Origin: Pseudomonadota bacterium | GTDB taxonomy: Bacteria > Pseudomonadota > Alphaproteobacteria > Sphingomonadales > Sphingomonadaceae | DNA: 64,000 nt | Direction of reading: 5' to 3' | Assembly: GCA_023418595.1 (NCBI GenBank) | Contig: JAEZZI010000020.1 | Span: 62,001-126,000 of the forward strand | Shown: positions 24,819 to 33,045 of the stretch, in pieces | Layout of the letters: each line of letters begins with the position of its first letter | How positions within the stretch are numbered: the stretch's first letter is position 1 | Position numbers and translations under genes: made by a program | Notes under the pieces: generated by a model | Seen by the model: the letters and a program-made list of their open reading frames with translations, nothing else | The model's database searches: none | Told to the model about the DNA's origin: nothing

Positions 24819-26311
24819 TGGCGACGCGTCTGTTCAAGCGCAAGCCCGAGGCCGTCCCGTCGGGTAGAAGCCGCACCGCGATCATCGATATCGGGTCGAA
24901 CTCGATCCGGCTGGTCGTCTATGAAGGCCCGCGTCGGCTGCCCGCGTCGCTGTTCAACGAAAAGGTACTGGCGGGGCTCGGCAAGTCGCTGGCGAAAAGC
25001 GGCACGATCGATTCCGAAGCGCTGGCCGTCGCCCACACTGCGCTCGCCCGTTTCGCATTGCTCGCGCGAGAAATGGAGGTGGGCGAGCTGCGCACCGTCG
25101 CCACCGCTGCCGTCCGCGACGCGTCGAACGGACAGGAACTGATCGAAACCGCGCGGCTGCTGGGCCTGAAGGTCGAACTGTTGTCGGGCGAGGACGAGGC
25201 GATCGGCGCAGGGCTGGGCGTGATTTCCGCCATTCCCGACGCCGACGGGATCGTCGGCGATCTGGGCGGCGGCAGCCTGGAACTGGTGCGGGTTAGGGGC
25301 GGCGAGGTGCTCGACCGCGCATCCTTTCCGCTGGGCGTGCTTCGCATCCCGCAAATGCGAGGCGCCGGCAAGGCGACGTTCGAACGCCGCGTCGCCAAGC
25401 TGATTCGCGATGCCGGATGGAGCGGCGCCGGAGAAGATTTGCCCTTCTATCTGGTTGGCGGATCGTGGCGCGCGCTGGCGCGGCTGGAAATGCATTTGTC
25501 GGGCTATCCGCTGCCAGTCATCCACGGATATTGCATGGATGCAGCGGCGGTTTCCCGGATCGCGCGCAGCGTCGGGCGCATGTCGCGCGGGCGGCTGAAG
25601 GCGGTTCCGAACCTGTCGGGCGGGCGCATCCCCACATTGGTCGACGCGTCGGCCTTGCTGTCGATCCTGATGCGCCAGCTCGGCTGTTCGACCACCATCG
25701 CATCGGCATACGGCTTGCGCGAGGGGCTGCTGTACGAACGGCTGTCGCCGGAGGAACGCGCGCTCGACCCGCTGATCGAGGCGGCGCGCGACGAGGGTGC
25801 ACGGCTGGGACGGTTCACCGAGCATGGCGACCTGATCGCGCGCTGGATCGCGCCGCTCTTTGACGATCCGCCCGAGGACGAGCGGCTGCGCCACGCCGCA
25901 TGCCTGTTGGCCGATGTGGGGTGGCAGGCCAATCCCGAGTTCCGCGATGAACGCGGGCGAGAAATCGCGCTTCACGGCAACTGGGTGGCGATCGATGCGC
26001 GCGGGCGGGCGATGGTGGCGCAGGCGCTGCACACGGCGCTGGGCGGCGGCGTGGATGCGCCGGAACCGCTGGCCGCGCTTGCAGACTGGGGGGAACTGGC
26101 GCGCGCGGCGCAATGGGGCCTCGCGATCCGGCTGGGCCAGCGGCTGAGCGGCGGTGTCGCCGGGCCGCTCAAACGGTCCAGCGTGGTCATCGACGGCGAG
26201 GGACTGGCGCTGAGCCTGGAGCCGCGCGACGCCGCGCTCTACGGCGAAGCGGTGGCCAAGCGGCACAAGATGCTGGCGAACGCGATGGGGTTGAAGCCGG
26301 AGCGAGCGTGA
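24818..26311 (+). CDS. ppx: Exopolyphosphatase / Ppx-GppA phosphatase
   Basis: A 497-residue ASKHA-fold phosphatase that hydrolyses terminal phosphates of polyphosphate, possibly also pppGpp. The phosphate-1 loop is AIIDIGSNSIRLVVY, TVATAAVRDASNG is the family's second signature, and GDLGGGSLELVRV is the phosphate-2 loop. The C-terminal half (about 310-497) is the HD-like helical domain found in the longer Ppx type. The ATG shares its first base with the ppk1 stop. It is the last gene of the DUF2066-hdaA-ppk1-ppx operon and is followed by repeats. Confidence 0.95.
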   Translation: MATRLFKRKPEAVPSGRSRTAIIDIGSNSIRLVVYEGPRRLPASLFNEKVLAGLGKSLAKSGTIDSEALAVAHTALARFALLAREMEVGELRTVATAAVRDASNGQELIETARLLGLKVELLSGEDEAIGAGLGVISAIPDADGIVGDLGGGSLELVRVRGGEVLDRASFPLGVLRIPQMRGAGKATFERRVAKLIRDAGWSGAGEDLPFYLVGGSWRALARLEMHLSGYPLPVIHGYCMDAAAVSRIARSVGRMSRGRLKAVPNLSGGRIPTLVDASALLSILMRQLGCSTTIASAYGLREGLLYERLSPEERALDPLIEAARDEGARLGRFTEHGDLIARWIAPLFDDPPEDERLRHAACLLADVGWQANPEFRDERGREIALHGNWVAIDARGRAMVAQALHTALGGGVDAPEPLAALADWGELARAAQWGLAIRLGQRLSGGVAGPLKRSSVVIDGEGLALSLEPRDAALYGEAVAKRHKMLANAMGLKPERA

Positions 26312-26334
26312 ACGAGCGGTTCGACCCGTCTGTC

Positions 26335-26409
26335 CGTCATTGCGAGCGTAGCGAAGCAATCAGCGTCACGTGCCGTGCACTGGATTGTTTTGCTGTGCTC
26401 GCAATGACG
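26335..26409. repeat. Intergenic inverted repeat (CGTCATTGCGAGCG type)
   Basis: Arms CGTCATTGCGAGCG... and ...GCTCGCAATGACG are separated by about 45 bases that include further short complementary stretches (GCAATC/GATTG). It follows the ppx stop and could terminate that operon. A degenerate relative, CGTTCGCTCGCAATAACGG, lies about 75 bases further on. Confidence 0.65.
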
Positions 26410-26426
26410 GGAAGGGGTTGCCAGCC

Positions 26427-26454
26427 TGACATCCCAGCTTTCGCTGGGATGACG
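26427..26454. repeat. Single-hairpin copy of family A repeat
   Basis: Contains CATCCCAGC/GCTGGGATG around a short loop, i.e. one arm of the longer family A elements at 721-795 and 28064-28144. It lies in the same convergent gap between ppx and the I78 inhibitor gene. Confidence 0.6.
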
Positions 26455-26509
26455 GGAAGGGGGGAGCCGCCTTATATCCTAGCGTTCGCTCGCAATAACG
26501 GACAGGGGC

Positions 26510-26812
26510 TTAGCCGCAGCGTGTGGCGGTCACGACATTGCGCTCCGTCACCTCGATGTTCAGGCGGTCGGTCCGATAATCCATCGTCACCGGCTGGCCC
26601 GGCTTGATGACGCGGGTGGTGCGGGCGCCGGCGCGTTTCTGGGCGTCGGCGACCAGCGCGTCCGTCGCTGTCTTGCCGATGATGTCGGACAGCTTCGACG
26701 CGTCGCAGTCGCCCGCACCCATCACGGGCGTTTCGTCGACGGGCGGCACCTGGGCACAGGCGACGAGCGGCAGGGCGACCATAGCCGAGAGGGCGGGAGC
26801 CAGGCGAATCAT
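26510..26812 (-). CDS. I78 family peptidase inhibitor, lipoprotein-like
   Basis: A 100-residue exported protein. The signal ends LPLVAC, so Cys19 may be lipidated. The mature part fits the elafin-like I78 inhibitor domain: GDCDASKLSDIIGKTATDAL, a basic middle (RAGARTTRVIKPGQPVTMDYR) and a short C-terminal strand DRLNIEVTERNVVTATRCG with a Cys that could pair with the one near the N-terminus. Members are thought to inhibit serine proteases in the periplasm. Its ATG overlaps the RNase D stop (26809-26812), an unexpected partner. Confidence 0.82.
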   Translation of the reverse strand: MIRLAPALSAMVALPLVACAQVPPVDETPVMGAGDCDASKLSDIIGKTATDALVADAQKRAGARTTRVIKPGQPVTMDYRTDRLNIEVTERNVVTATRCG

Positions 26813-27984
26813 GCGGTTTCCTCCGTTCGGGTCATCTTCAGCTTTCCGTCCAGCACCGCAAACGCCATGCGCCCTTCGACCAGCGCCAATGCGTCACGTC
26901 CGAACTGTTCGTAGCGCCAACCCTCAAGGATGGGCATTTGATCCCTGACACCCGCCGCCAGCGCTTCCAGATCGTCGGTGCGCGCCAGCAGTTTCGACGC
27001 GACGTTGATTTCCTTGGCACGGATTTTCAGCAGCAATTTGAGCAGGTCGGCGACCAGCGCGCCGTCCTTGCCCAGCGACGGCTTGCGTTCGTCGCGACCG
27101 GGCATTTCCGACGACGGCAACGGCGTCGCCGCCTCCAGCGCGGCCATCATCCGGCCGCCGATATCGTTCCCCGCCCAGGCCGCGGACAGCCCGCGCACCT
27201 TGGACAGGTCGCCTTGCTTGCGCGGCGGGTGCGAGGCGATGTCGGCCAGCGTCTCGTCCTTGACGATGCGCCCGCGCGGCAGGTTCTTGTTCTGCGCCTC
27301 AAGCTCGCGCCAGCGGGCAAGCGATTTCAGCCGTCCCAGCACATCGGCCTTGCGACTGTTGATGCGAATGCGCTGCCACACCCGATCGAGATCGACGCGG
27401 TAATTGTCGGCATTGCCGATCCGCTCCATTTCCTCGTTCAGCCACAGCCCGCGTCCGGTCTTGCGGAGCTTTTCCAGCATCTTGGGGAAAATCCTGGACA
27501 GATGCGTGACGTCGGCGATCGCATAGTCGATCTGGCGCGCGTCGAGCGGGCGTCTGGACCAGTCGGTAAAGCGCGCGCCCTTGTCGACGACGATCCCCAG
27601 ATAGCTTTCGACGAGGTTCGAATAGCCAACCTGCTCGCCCTGGCCCAGCGCCATCGCCGCAATCTGGGTGTCGAACATCGGGTGCGGGGTCTTGCCGGTC
27701 AGGTTGTAGATGATTTCCAGATCCTGCCCGCCGGCATGGATGACCTTCAGCACATCCTCATTCTCGGTCAGCAGATCGAGCAACGGTTTCAGGTCGATGC
27801 CCGGCGCCATCGGGTCGATCGCGGCGGCTTCGTGCGCGTCGGCGATCTGGATCAGGCACAGTTCGGGCCAATAGCTGTTCTCGCGCATGAATTCGGTGTC
27901 CACGGTAACGAAATCGGCGGTGGACAGGCGGGCGCAGAGTTCGGCGAGGCTTTTCGAGTCCTCTATCAGCGGATGAATCTTCAT
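26809..27984 (-). CDS. rnd: Ribonuclease D
   Basis: A 391-residue 3'-5' exoribonuclease for tRNA 3' ends. The DEDD-Y exonuclease motifs are visible: VTVDTEFMRE (Exo I, Asp and Glu), VIHAGGQDLEII (Exo II) and QIDYAIADV (Exo III, Tyr and Asp). The HRDC domain follows at about residues 205-290 (LKSLARWRELEAQNKNLPRG), then a second HRDC-like C-terminal part. The start is the ATG at 27984 (MKIHPLI). Stop and start overlap with the downstream I78 inhibitor gene. Confidence 0.95.
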   Translation of the reverse strand: MKIHPLIEDSKSLAELCARLSTADFVTVDTEFMRENSYWPELCLIQIADAHEAAAIDPMAPGIDLKPLLDLLTENEDVLKVIHAGGQDLEIIYNLTGKTPHPMFDTQIAAMALGQGEQVGYSNLVESYLGIVVDKGARFTDWSRRPLDARQIDYAIADVTHLSRIFPKMLEKLRKTGRGLWLNEEMERIGNADNYRVDLDRVWQRIRINSRKADVLGRLKSLARWRELEAQNKNLPRGRIVKDETLADIASHPPRKQGDLSKVRGLSAAWAGNDIGGRMMAALEAATPLPSSEMPGRDERKPSLGKDGALVADLLKLLLKIRAKEINVASKLLARTDDLEALAAGVRDQMPILEGWRYEQFGRDALALVEGRMAFAVLDGKLKMTRTEETA

Positions 27985-28063
27985 CGCGCCCCCATAACGC
28001 GCCCGCGCGCCTTGACAAAGCGGCTCGTGCAACGGATTCGCGCGGGCCAGTTATTTGTTGAAG

Positions 28064-28144
28064 CGTCATGCCAGCGAAAGCTGGCATCTCATGCCTCCAG
28101 CAGCATCCATGCGGCCTGAGATCCCTGCTTTCGCAGGGATGACG
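28064..28144. repeat. Intergenic inverted repeat, family A
   Basis: Begins CGTCATGCCAGCGAAAGCTGGC and ends with a CCCTGC...GCAGGGATGACG arm; the outer bases of the two arms pair and each arm has its own hairpin. It ends 22 bases before the aspS ATG, so it overlaps the likely promoter or leader of aspS, an uncommon place for this family, which otherwise sits behind genes. Confidence 0.75.
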
Positions 28145-28166
28145 ACAATCAGAGCGAGATAAGAAA

Positions 28167-29993
28167 ATGCACGCCTATCGCACCCACAATTGCGCCGCGC
28201 TCCGCGAAAGCGATGTCGGCAACACCGTTCGTGTCTCGGGCTGGGTGCACAAGAAGCGCGATCATGGCGATCTGGTGTTCATCGATCTGCGCGACCATTA
28301 CGGCATCACCCAGATCGTGACCGAGGTCGACGGCCCGGCGTTCAAGGTGATCGAATCGCTGCGTAGCGAATCCGTCGTGACGATCACCGGCGAGGTCGTC
28401 GCGCGTTCGGCCGAAGCGAAGAACCCCAATCTGCCCACCGGCGCCATCGAAATCCGCGCGCTGGAGGCGACCGTGCAGAGCATGGCGGGCGACCTGCCGC
28501 TGCCTGTCGCGGCCGAGGCCGATTACCCGGAGGACGTGCGCCTGCGTTACCGCTTCGTCGATCTGCGGCGCGAACGCATCCACCAGAACATCATGCTGCG
28601 CTCGAACGTGATCGCCAGCCTGCGCCGCCGGATGAACGATCAGGGGTTCACCGAATTCCAGACGCCCATCCTGACCGCGAGCAGCCCCGAAGGCGCGCGC
28701 GACTATCTGGTTCCCAGCCGCGTCCATCCCGGCAAATTCTATGCGCTGCCCCAGGCGCCTCAGATGTTCAAGCAGCTGCTGATGGTGGCGGGCTTCGACC
28801 GCTATTTCCAGATCGCGCCCTGTTTCCGTGACGAGGATGCGCGCGCGGATCGTTCGCCGGGCGAGTTCTATCAGCTCGATTTCGAAATGAGCTTCGTCAC
28901 GCAGGAGGACGTGTTCCAGGCGATCGAGCCGGTGCTGCACGGCGTGTTCGAGGAATTTGCCGACTGGCAGGGTCGGGGGCGCCAGGTGTCGCCGCTGCCG
29001 TTCAAGCGCATCCCTTACCGCGAATCGATGCTCAAATACGGGTCGGACAAGCCCGACCTTCGCAATCCGATCCTGATTTCGGACGTCAGCGAGCATTTTC
29101 GCGGTTCGGGCTTCGGCCTGTTCGATCGCATCGTCGAAGGCGGCGGCGTGGTTCGTGCGATTCCGGCTCCGAACACCGCAGAAAAGAGCCGCAAATTCTT
29201 CGACGAAATGAACGATTGGGCGCGCGGCGAGGGCCATGCAGGTCTCGGCTACATCACCCAGAGGGGCGGCGAACTCGGCGGCCCGATCGCCAAGAATCAC
29301 GGCGAGGAAGCGACGCGCAAGCTGATCGCCGAACTTGGCCTTGGTCCCGATGACGGCATCTTCTTTGCCGCGGGTAAGGAACTGGCGGCGGCCAAGCTGG
29401 CGGGCGCGGCGCGGACGCGGGTCGGCGAGCAACTCGGCCTGATCGACGAGAACCGCTTCGAATTCTGCTGGATCGTCGATTTCCCGATGTTCGAATATGA
29501 CGAGGATGCGAAGAAGATCGACTTCAGCCACAACCCCTTCTCGATGCCGCAGGGCGAGATGGACGCGCTCACGACCAAAGACCCGCTCGATATTCTCGCC
29601 TATCAATACGACATCGTCTGTAACGGCGTGGAGCTGTCGTCGGGTGCGATCCGAAACCACAAGCCCGAGATCATGTACAAGGCGTTCGAGATCGCGGGCT
29701 ATTCGCAGGAAGACGTCGACACCAATTTCGCAGGCATGATCAACGCGTTCAAATGCGGCGCACCGCCGCATGGCGGCTCGGCGCCCGGCATCGACCGGAT
29801 GGTGATGCTGCTGGCGGGCGAACCCAATATCCGCGAGGTCGTGCTGTTCCCGATGAACCAGAAGGCCGAAGACCTGATGATGGGCGCGCCGTCGACCGTG
29901 TCGATGAAGCAGCTTCGCGAATTGTCGATCCGCATCATCGACGGGCCGGGAACGAAGAAGGATGCGCCTGCGGCAGTGGTGGCACAGGAGTAA
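28167..29993 (+). CDS. aspS: Aspartate-tRNA ligase, probably non-discriminating (Asp/Asn)
   Basis: A 608-residue bacterial-type class II synthetase. The OB-fold anticodon domain (residues 1-110) includes VSGWVHKKRDHGDLVFIDLR. Motif 2 is FRDEDARADRSPGEF, followed by QLDFEMSFV; motif 3 is GSAPGIDRMVMLLAG; a GAD insertion lies in the middle. Residue 33 is His in the RDHG loop. In Pseudomonas AspRS a His here is linked to charging of both tRNA-Asp and tRNA-Asn, whereas E. coli has Leu. This enzyme is therefore predicted to feed the GatCAB transamidation route to Asn-tRNA (inference). Confidence 0.96.
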   Translation: MHAYRTHNCAALRESDVGNTVRVSGWVHKKRDHGDLVFIDLRDHYGITQIVTEVDGPAFKVIESLRSESVVTITGEVVARSAEAKNPNLPTGAIEIRALEATVQSMAGDLPLPVAAEADYPEDVRLRYRFVDLRRERIHQNIMLRSNVIASLRRRMNDQGFTEFQTPILTASSPEGARDYLVPSRVHPGKFYALPQAPQMFKQLLMVAGFDRYFQIAPCFRDEDARADRSPGEFYQLDFEMSFVTQEDVFQAIEPVLHGVFEEFADWQGRGRQVSPLPFKRIPYRESMLKYGSDKPDLRNPILISDVSEHFRGSGFGLFDRIVEGGGVVRAIPAPNTAEKSRKFFDEMNDWARGEGHAGLGYITQRGGELGGPIAKNHGEEATRKLIAELGLGPDDGIFFAAGKELAAAKLAGAARTRVGEQLGLIDENRFEFCWIVDFPMFEYDEDAKKIDFSHNPFSMPQGEMDALTTKDPLDILAYQYDIVCNGVELSSGAIRNHKPEIMYKAFEIAGYSQEDVDTNFAGMINAFKCGAPPHGGSAPGIDRMVMLLAGEPNIREVVLFPMNQKAEDLMMGAPSTVSMKQLRELSIRIIDGPGTKKDAPAAVVAQE

Positions 29994-30010
29994 GCGCCCA
30001 CCGTTCCATG

Positions 30011-30106
30011 CGTCACCCCGGTCTTGTGCCGGGGGCCACCGTGCCGCACACCATGCAAGCGTGGCGCTTGCCGCCCGGTGGATGCCGGAACGAGTCCGGC
30101 ATGACG
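30011..30106. repeat. Intergenic inverted repeat, family A2 (CGTCACCCCGG type)
   Basis: Starts CGTCACCCCGGTCTTGTGCC and ends CCGGAACGAGTCCGGCATGACG. The outer ends and the CCACC/GGTGG segments pair; each arm contains a CCGG-based hairpin. It occupies most of the gap between aspS and ppk2 (same strand) and ends 17 bases before the ppk2 ATG. Confidence 0.7.
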
Positions 30107-30122
30107 GAAATAGGGGTGGGCA

Positions 30123-30908
30123 ATGGCAATCAACCTCAGCGACTATGAACGCGGCAAGCCCTTCGATGGCGACTACCGTAAGGCCATCGACACGCTTCAG
30201 TCGCGACTGGAGCGCATCCAGGTCGCCCATATCGTCCACAAACGTCCCGCGATCCTGGTCTTCGAAGGCTGGGATGCGGCCGGGAAGGGCGGGATCATCA
30301 AGCGGCTGACCGCCGATTGGGATCCGCGCTGGTTCAACGTCCACCCGATCGCGGCTCCGAACGCGGAAGAACAGGCGCGGCATTATCTGTGGCGTTTCTG
30401 GACGCGCCTGCCCGCAGCGGGTGAAATCGCGATCTTCGACCGGAGCTGGTACGGGCGCGTGCTGGTCGAGCGTGTCGAAGGCTTTGCGACCACGCCCGAA
30501 TGGCAGCGTTCCTATGACGAGATCAACGCGTTCGAGGCGGAGCAGGTCGCGAATGGCACGACCGTCCTGAAACTGTTCGTCCATGTAACGCAGGAGGTGC
30601 AGGACCGCGAATTGCTGGAGCGCGTCGATACCCCGCACAAGCGCTGGAAATTTGCGGCCGACGATCTGCGCAACCGCGCGCGGCGGGCCGAGTATCTGGA
30701 CGCGCTGCACGATATGTTCGTGCGTACCGACACGCCGCATGCCCCCTGGATCGCGATCGACGGCAACGATCGCAAGGCGGCGCGGATCGCGGCGCTGACC
30801 GCGATTGCCGATGCGCTCGAACGCAACGTCGACATGACGATGCCCGAACTCGATCCTGCGCTGGAGGCGGAGGCGCGTCAAACGCTATCGCCTGCGCGTC
30901 AAGCATAG
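30123..30908 (+). CDS. ppk2: Polyphosphate kinase 2 family protein
   Basis: A 261-residue P-loop kinase of the PPK2 family, which transfers phosphate between polyphosphate and nucleotides, often to regenerate ATP/GTP from diphosphates. Walker A is GWDAAGKGG (residues 49-57, Lys55), Walker B is IFDRSWYGRVLVERVEG, and the lid region includes RKAARIAALTAIADAL. It is a short, single-domain protein. Together with ppk1 and ppx a few kilobases away it gives the cell both a synthesis and a use route for polyphosphate. Nucleotide preference cannot be told from sequence by eye. Confidence 0.93.
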   Translation: MAINLSDYERGKPFDGDYRKAIDTLQSRLERIQVAHIVHKRPAILVFEGWDAAGKGGIIKRLTADWDPRWFNVHPIAAPNAEEQARHYLWRFWTRLPAAGEIAIFDRSWYGRVLVERVEGFATTPEWQRSYDEINAFEAEQVANGTTVLKLFVHVTQEVQDRELLERVDTPHKRWKFAADDLRNRARRAEYLDALHDMFVRTDTPHAPWIAIDGNDRKAARIAALTAIADALERNVDMTMPELDPALEAEARQTLSPARQA

Positions 30909-30913
30909 CAAGA

Positions 30914-30939
30914 GGGCACCCCGATCGCTCGGGATGCCC
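30914..30939 (+). terminator. Rho-independent terminator after ppk2
   Basis: A strong hairpin with arms GGGCACCCCGA and TCGGGATGCCC around a four-base loop lies 6 bases after the ppk2 stop. It is followed by only two T residues and further on by A-rich sequence, so it may work in both directions for the convergent ppk2 and small lipoprotein genes. Confidence 0.65.
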
Positions 30940-30993
30940 TTCGTAACCGAAAAATCCGGTCAAGCCGATCGCCCGGAGGCGACCGAGGCCAGA

Positions 30994-31233
30994 TTACATC
31001 TGGTTGGCTTCGATCGCGTCTTCGACGTTCTCTGCCATTGCTTCTGCGTTGTCAGCCATGTTCTCGAACATGTCTTCAGCCACTTCGTTCGAAGTCATGT
31101 CAGCCATCGCGTCATAATTGTCCGCGGTGTCTTCCAGGTTCTGGACGACTGCGTTTTCTTCGACCGCTGCGTTGTTGCACGCTGCGAGCGACATCAGGCC
31201 AGCGGCTGCCGCTGCGAAAACGATCTTCTTCAT
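30994..31233 (-). CDS. Small acidic lipoprotein
   Basis: A 79-residue protein. It starts MKKIVFAAAAAGLMSLAAC, a clear lipoprotein signal with lipidation at Cys19. The mature part is strongly acidic, Met/Asn/Glu-rich and probably one long amphipathic helix (AVVQNLEDTADNYDAMADM and so on). GGGAG lies about 8 bases before the ATG at 31233, which favours it over an in-frame ATG at 31251. Similar small helical lipoproteins are common in sphingomonads, but no function is known. It faces ppk2 across a hairpin and has its own AT-richer upstream region. Confidence 0.8.
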   Translation of the reverse strand: MKKIVFAAAAAGLMSLAACNNAAVEENAVVQNLEDTADNYDAMADMTSNEVAEDMFENMADNAEAMAENVEDAIEANQM

Positions 31234-31366
31234 AAGAATGCTCCCAAGCATAATTCATGGTCGCGCCGGTCAAAATGCCGTCGCGAAGTTGCCGCAATAG
31301 CGCCGCGAGCGGTCACGTCAACCGCAAACTTCACTGCTTGGCAACGATCCGGCCATATTTTTGCCA

Positions 31367-32752
31367 TCAATTGGAGCGGGGTGAAGCCCGTATTTCCTCG
31401 GTCGCAGCAGTGGTTACGGCAAGCATCGCGGTCCAGGCTGCCACATTTTGCCGCAATTGGACGGGGTCCACCTTGTCGAGCGTATCGTTGGGCGTGTGGT
31501 GGAGATCGAAATAGCGGGTGCCGTCCTGCGACAGGTCGATCGCGGCGACGTTGCTAGCGCGGATGACGGGGCCGATGTCTGCGCCGCCGCCCGCGCGCGC
31601 CGGGCTGTAGCCGATGCCCAAGGGGGCGAGCGCGACGGCGAGCCGGTCGGCGACGGGTTTGGACGCGGCATCGAAGCTGGTCGAGAAGCGCCAGATGCGG
31701 TCCGCGCCGAAATCCGATTCGGCCGCCACCGCATGGCGTTCGCCTGCGTGGCGCTTGGCGTAATCCTCGCCGCCGAAGATGCCGACTTCCTCGGCGCCTG
31801 CCCACAGGATGCGGATGGTGCGGCGCGGCTGGCCGGCGTCCATGACCCGCTTGGCCGCCGCCGCGACGATGCCGCAACCCGCCGCATCGTCGAACGCGCC
31901 GGTGCCCTGATCCCAGCTGTCGAGGTGGCAGGCGACCAATACGATGCCCGCATCGGGATCGCTGCCCGGCACTTCGGCGATGACGTTGCCCGATTCGTGG
32001 TTGCCGGTCTGGCGCGGGGTGAGTGTCAGTTTGATCCGCACCGGCAGGCCGCGCAGGAACACGCGGTCCAGCTGTTCGGCGTCGGGGATCGAAAGCGCGG
32101 CGGCGGGGATCGGCTTCGTGCCTTTGTCGAAGCTCTGCACGCCGGTATGCGGGTTGCGGTTATAGTCGGTGCCGATCGAGCGGATGACGATGGCCGCCGC
32201 ACCTTTTCGCGACGCGACGCTCGGTCCCTGACGGCGGGCCGCGCCGAACTGGCCGTAGCTCGATCCGTCCTGCGTCGCGGTCATCTTGTGCGTCACGTAA
32301 ACGATCTTGCCGCGCACCGCGCTGTCGGGTGCGGCCTCAAGCTCGGCGACAGTTTCGAAACGGACGACCTCTGCGGTCAGCCCGCGCGCCGGCGTCGCGC
32401 CCGAATTGCCGAGCGCGGTCAGCATCAGCGGATGGGGGAAGGGGGTGACGATCTCGGCCTTTTCCTCGCCGCGTTCCCAGACCGGCATGGTGAAGGGTTC
32501 GACGCGGACATTGGCAAAGCCCATCGCTTTCAGCTTGGCGACGCTCCAGGCGCGGGCGCGCGCCTCCGCCTCGGTGCCCGCCATGCGCGGGCCAACTTCG
32601 GTGGTCAGCCCCTCGGTGATGTCCCAGGCGATGGTGTCGGTGAGCGCCGCGTCGCGCAGCGCGGCGACGCGGGCGGCGTCGGTTGCGTCCTGGGCGTGTG
32701 CGGGCAGGGGCACAGTGGCGGTACAAAGCAGCGCGGCGGCGAACAGACGCAT
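31367..32752 (-). CDS. M28 family zinc peptidase, exported
   Basis: A 461-residue aminopeptidase-like protein with a Sec signal peptide (MRLFAAALLCTATVPLPAHA). A PA-domain insertion lies at about residues 115-230 (YVTHKMTATQDGSSYGQFGA). The zinc site is spread over VLVACHLDSWDQGTGAFDDAAGC, ILWAGAEEVGIFG and a later DLHHTPNDTLDKV, the usual M28 pattern with His, bridging Asp, catalytic Glu-Glu and final His. It would trim peptides in the periplasm or outside. The ATG at 32752 has GGGAGGA 6 bases upstream. It is a single gene flanked by repeats. Confidence 0.93.
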   Translation of the reverse strand: MRLFAAALLCTATVPLPAHAQDATDAARVAALRDAALTDTIAWDITEGLTTEVGPRMAGTEAEARARAWSVAKLKAMGFANVRVEPFTMPVWERGEEKAEIVTPFPHPLMLTALGNSGATPARGLTAEVVRFETVAELEAAPDSAVRGKIVYVTHKMTATQDGSSYGQFGAARRQGPSVASRKGAAAIVIRSIGTDYNRNPHTGVQSFDKGTKPIPAAALSIPDAEQLDRVFLRGLPVRIKLTLTPRQTGNHESGNVIAEVPGSDPDAGIVLVACHLDSWDQGTGAFDDAAGCGIVAAAAKRVMDAGQPRRTIRILWAGAEEVGIFGGEDYAKRHAGERHAVAAESDFGADRIWRFSTSFDAASKPVADRLAVALAPLGIGYSPARAGGGADIGPVIRASNVAAIDLSQDGTRYFDLHHTPNDTLDKVDPVQLRQNVAAWTAMLAVTTAATEEIRASPRSN

Positions 32753-32820
32753 GAATTTCCTCCCGTTTCCGGGGGCCGCGATAGGCAGCGGCGGGGCCGG
32801 GGGCAAGCGGTCGCTTGTAA

Positions 32821-32927
32821 CGTCACCCGGACTTGTTCCGGGGTCTACCGGGCGGCGAATGTATTCCCGGCGTCAATGACGCATGCGCAATCGGATGAGT
32901 GGACCCCGGAACAAGTCCGGGGTGACG
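32821..32927. repeat. Intergenic inverted repeat, family A2 (CCCGGACTTGTTCCGGGGT type)
   Basis: The arms begin CGTCACCCGGACTTGTTCCG and end CGGAACAAGTCCGGGGTGACG and are almost perfectly complementary over more than 25 bases; the loop is about 50 bases. It lies between the divergent M28 peptidase and ettA genes. A near-identical copy is at 39480-39587. Confidence 0.85.
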
Positions 32928-33045
32928 CCGAGGATTGGGGCGGCTCGCATCACAGCCATCCCGGCAAACATTGCCTTCGCGCGCCCGCGCCGCTACATGC
33001 GCGCACGACCCTTTCCAGACTTTTCGCAATCCAACGGAGACCCGC

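Noticed and set aside
28149..30881. Minus-strand frame of about 900 codons opposite aspS and ppk2
   Set aside because: It spans two well-identified plus-strand genes, has no recognisable domain and shows the typical antisense amino-acid bias.
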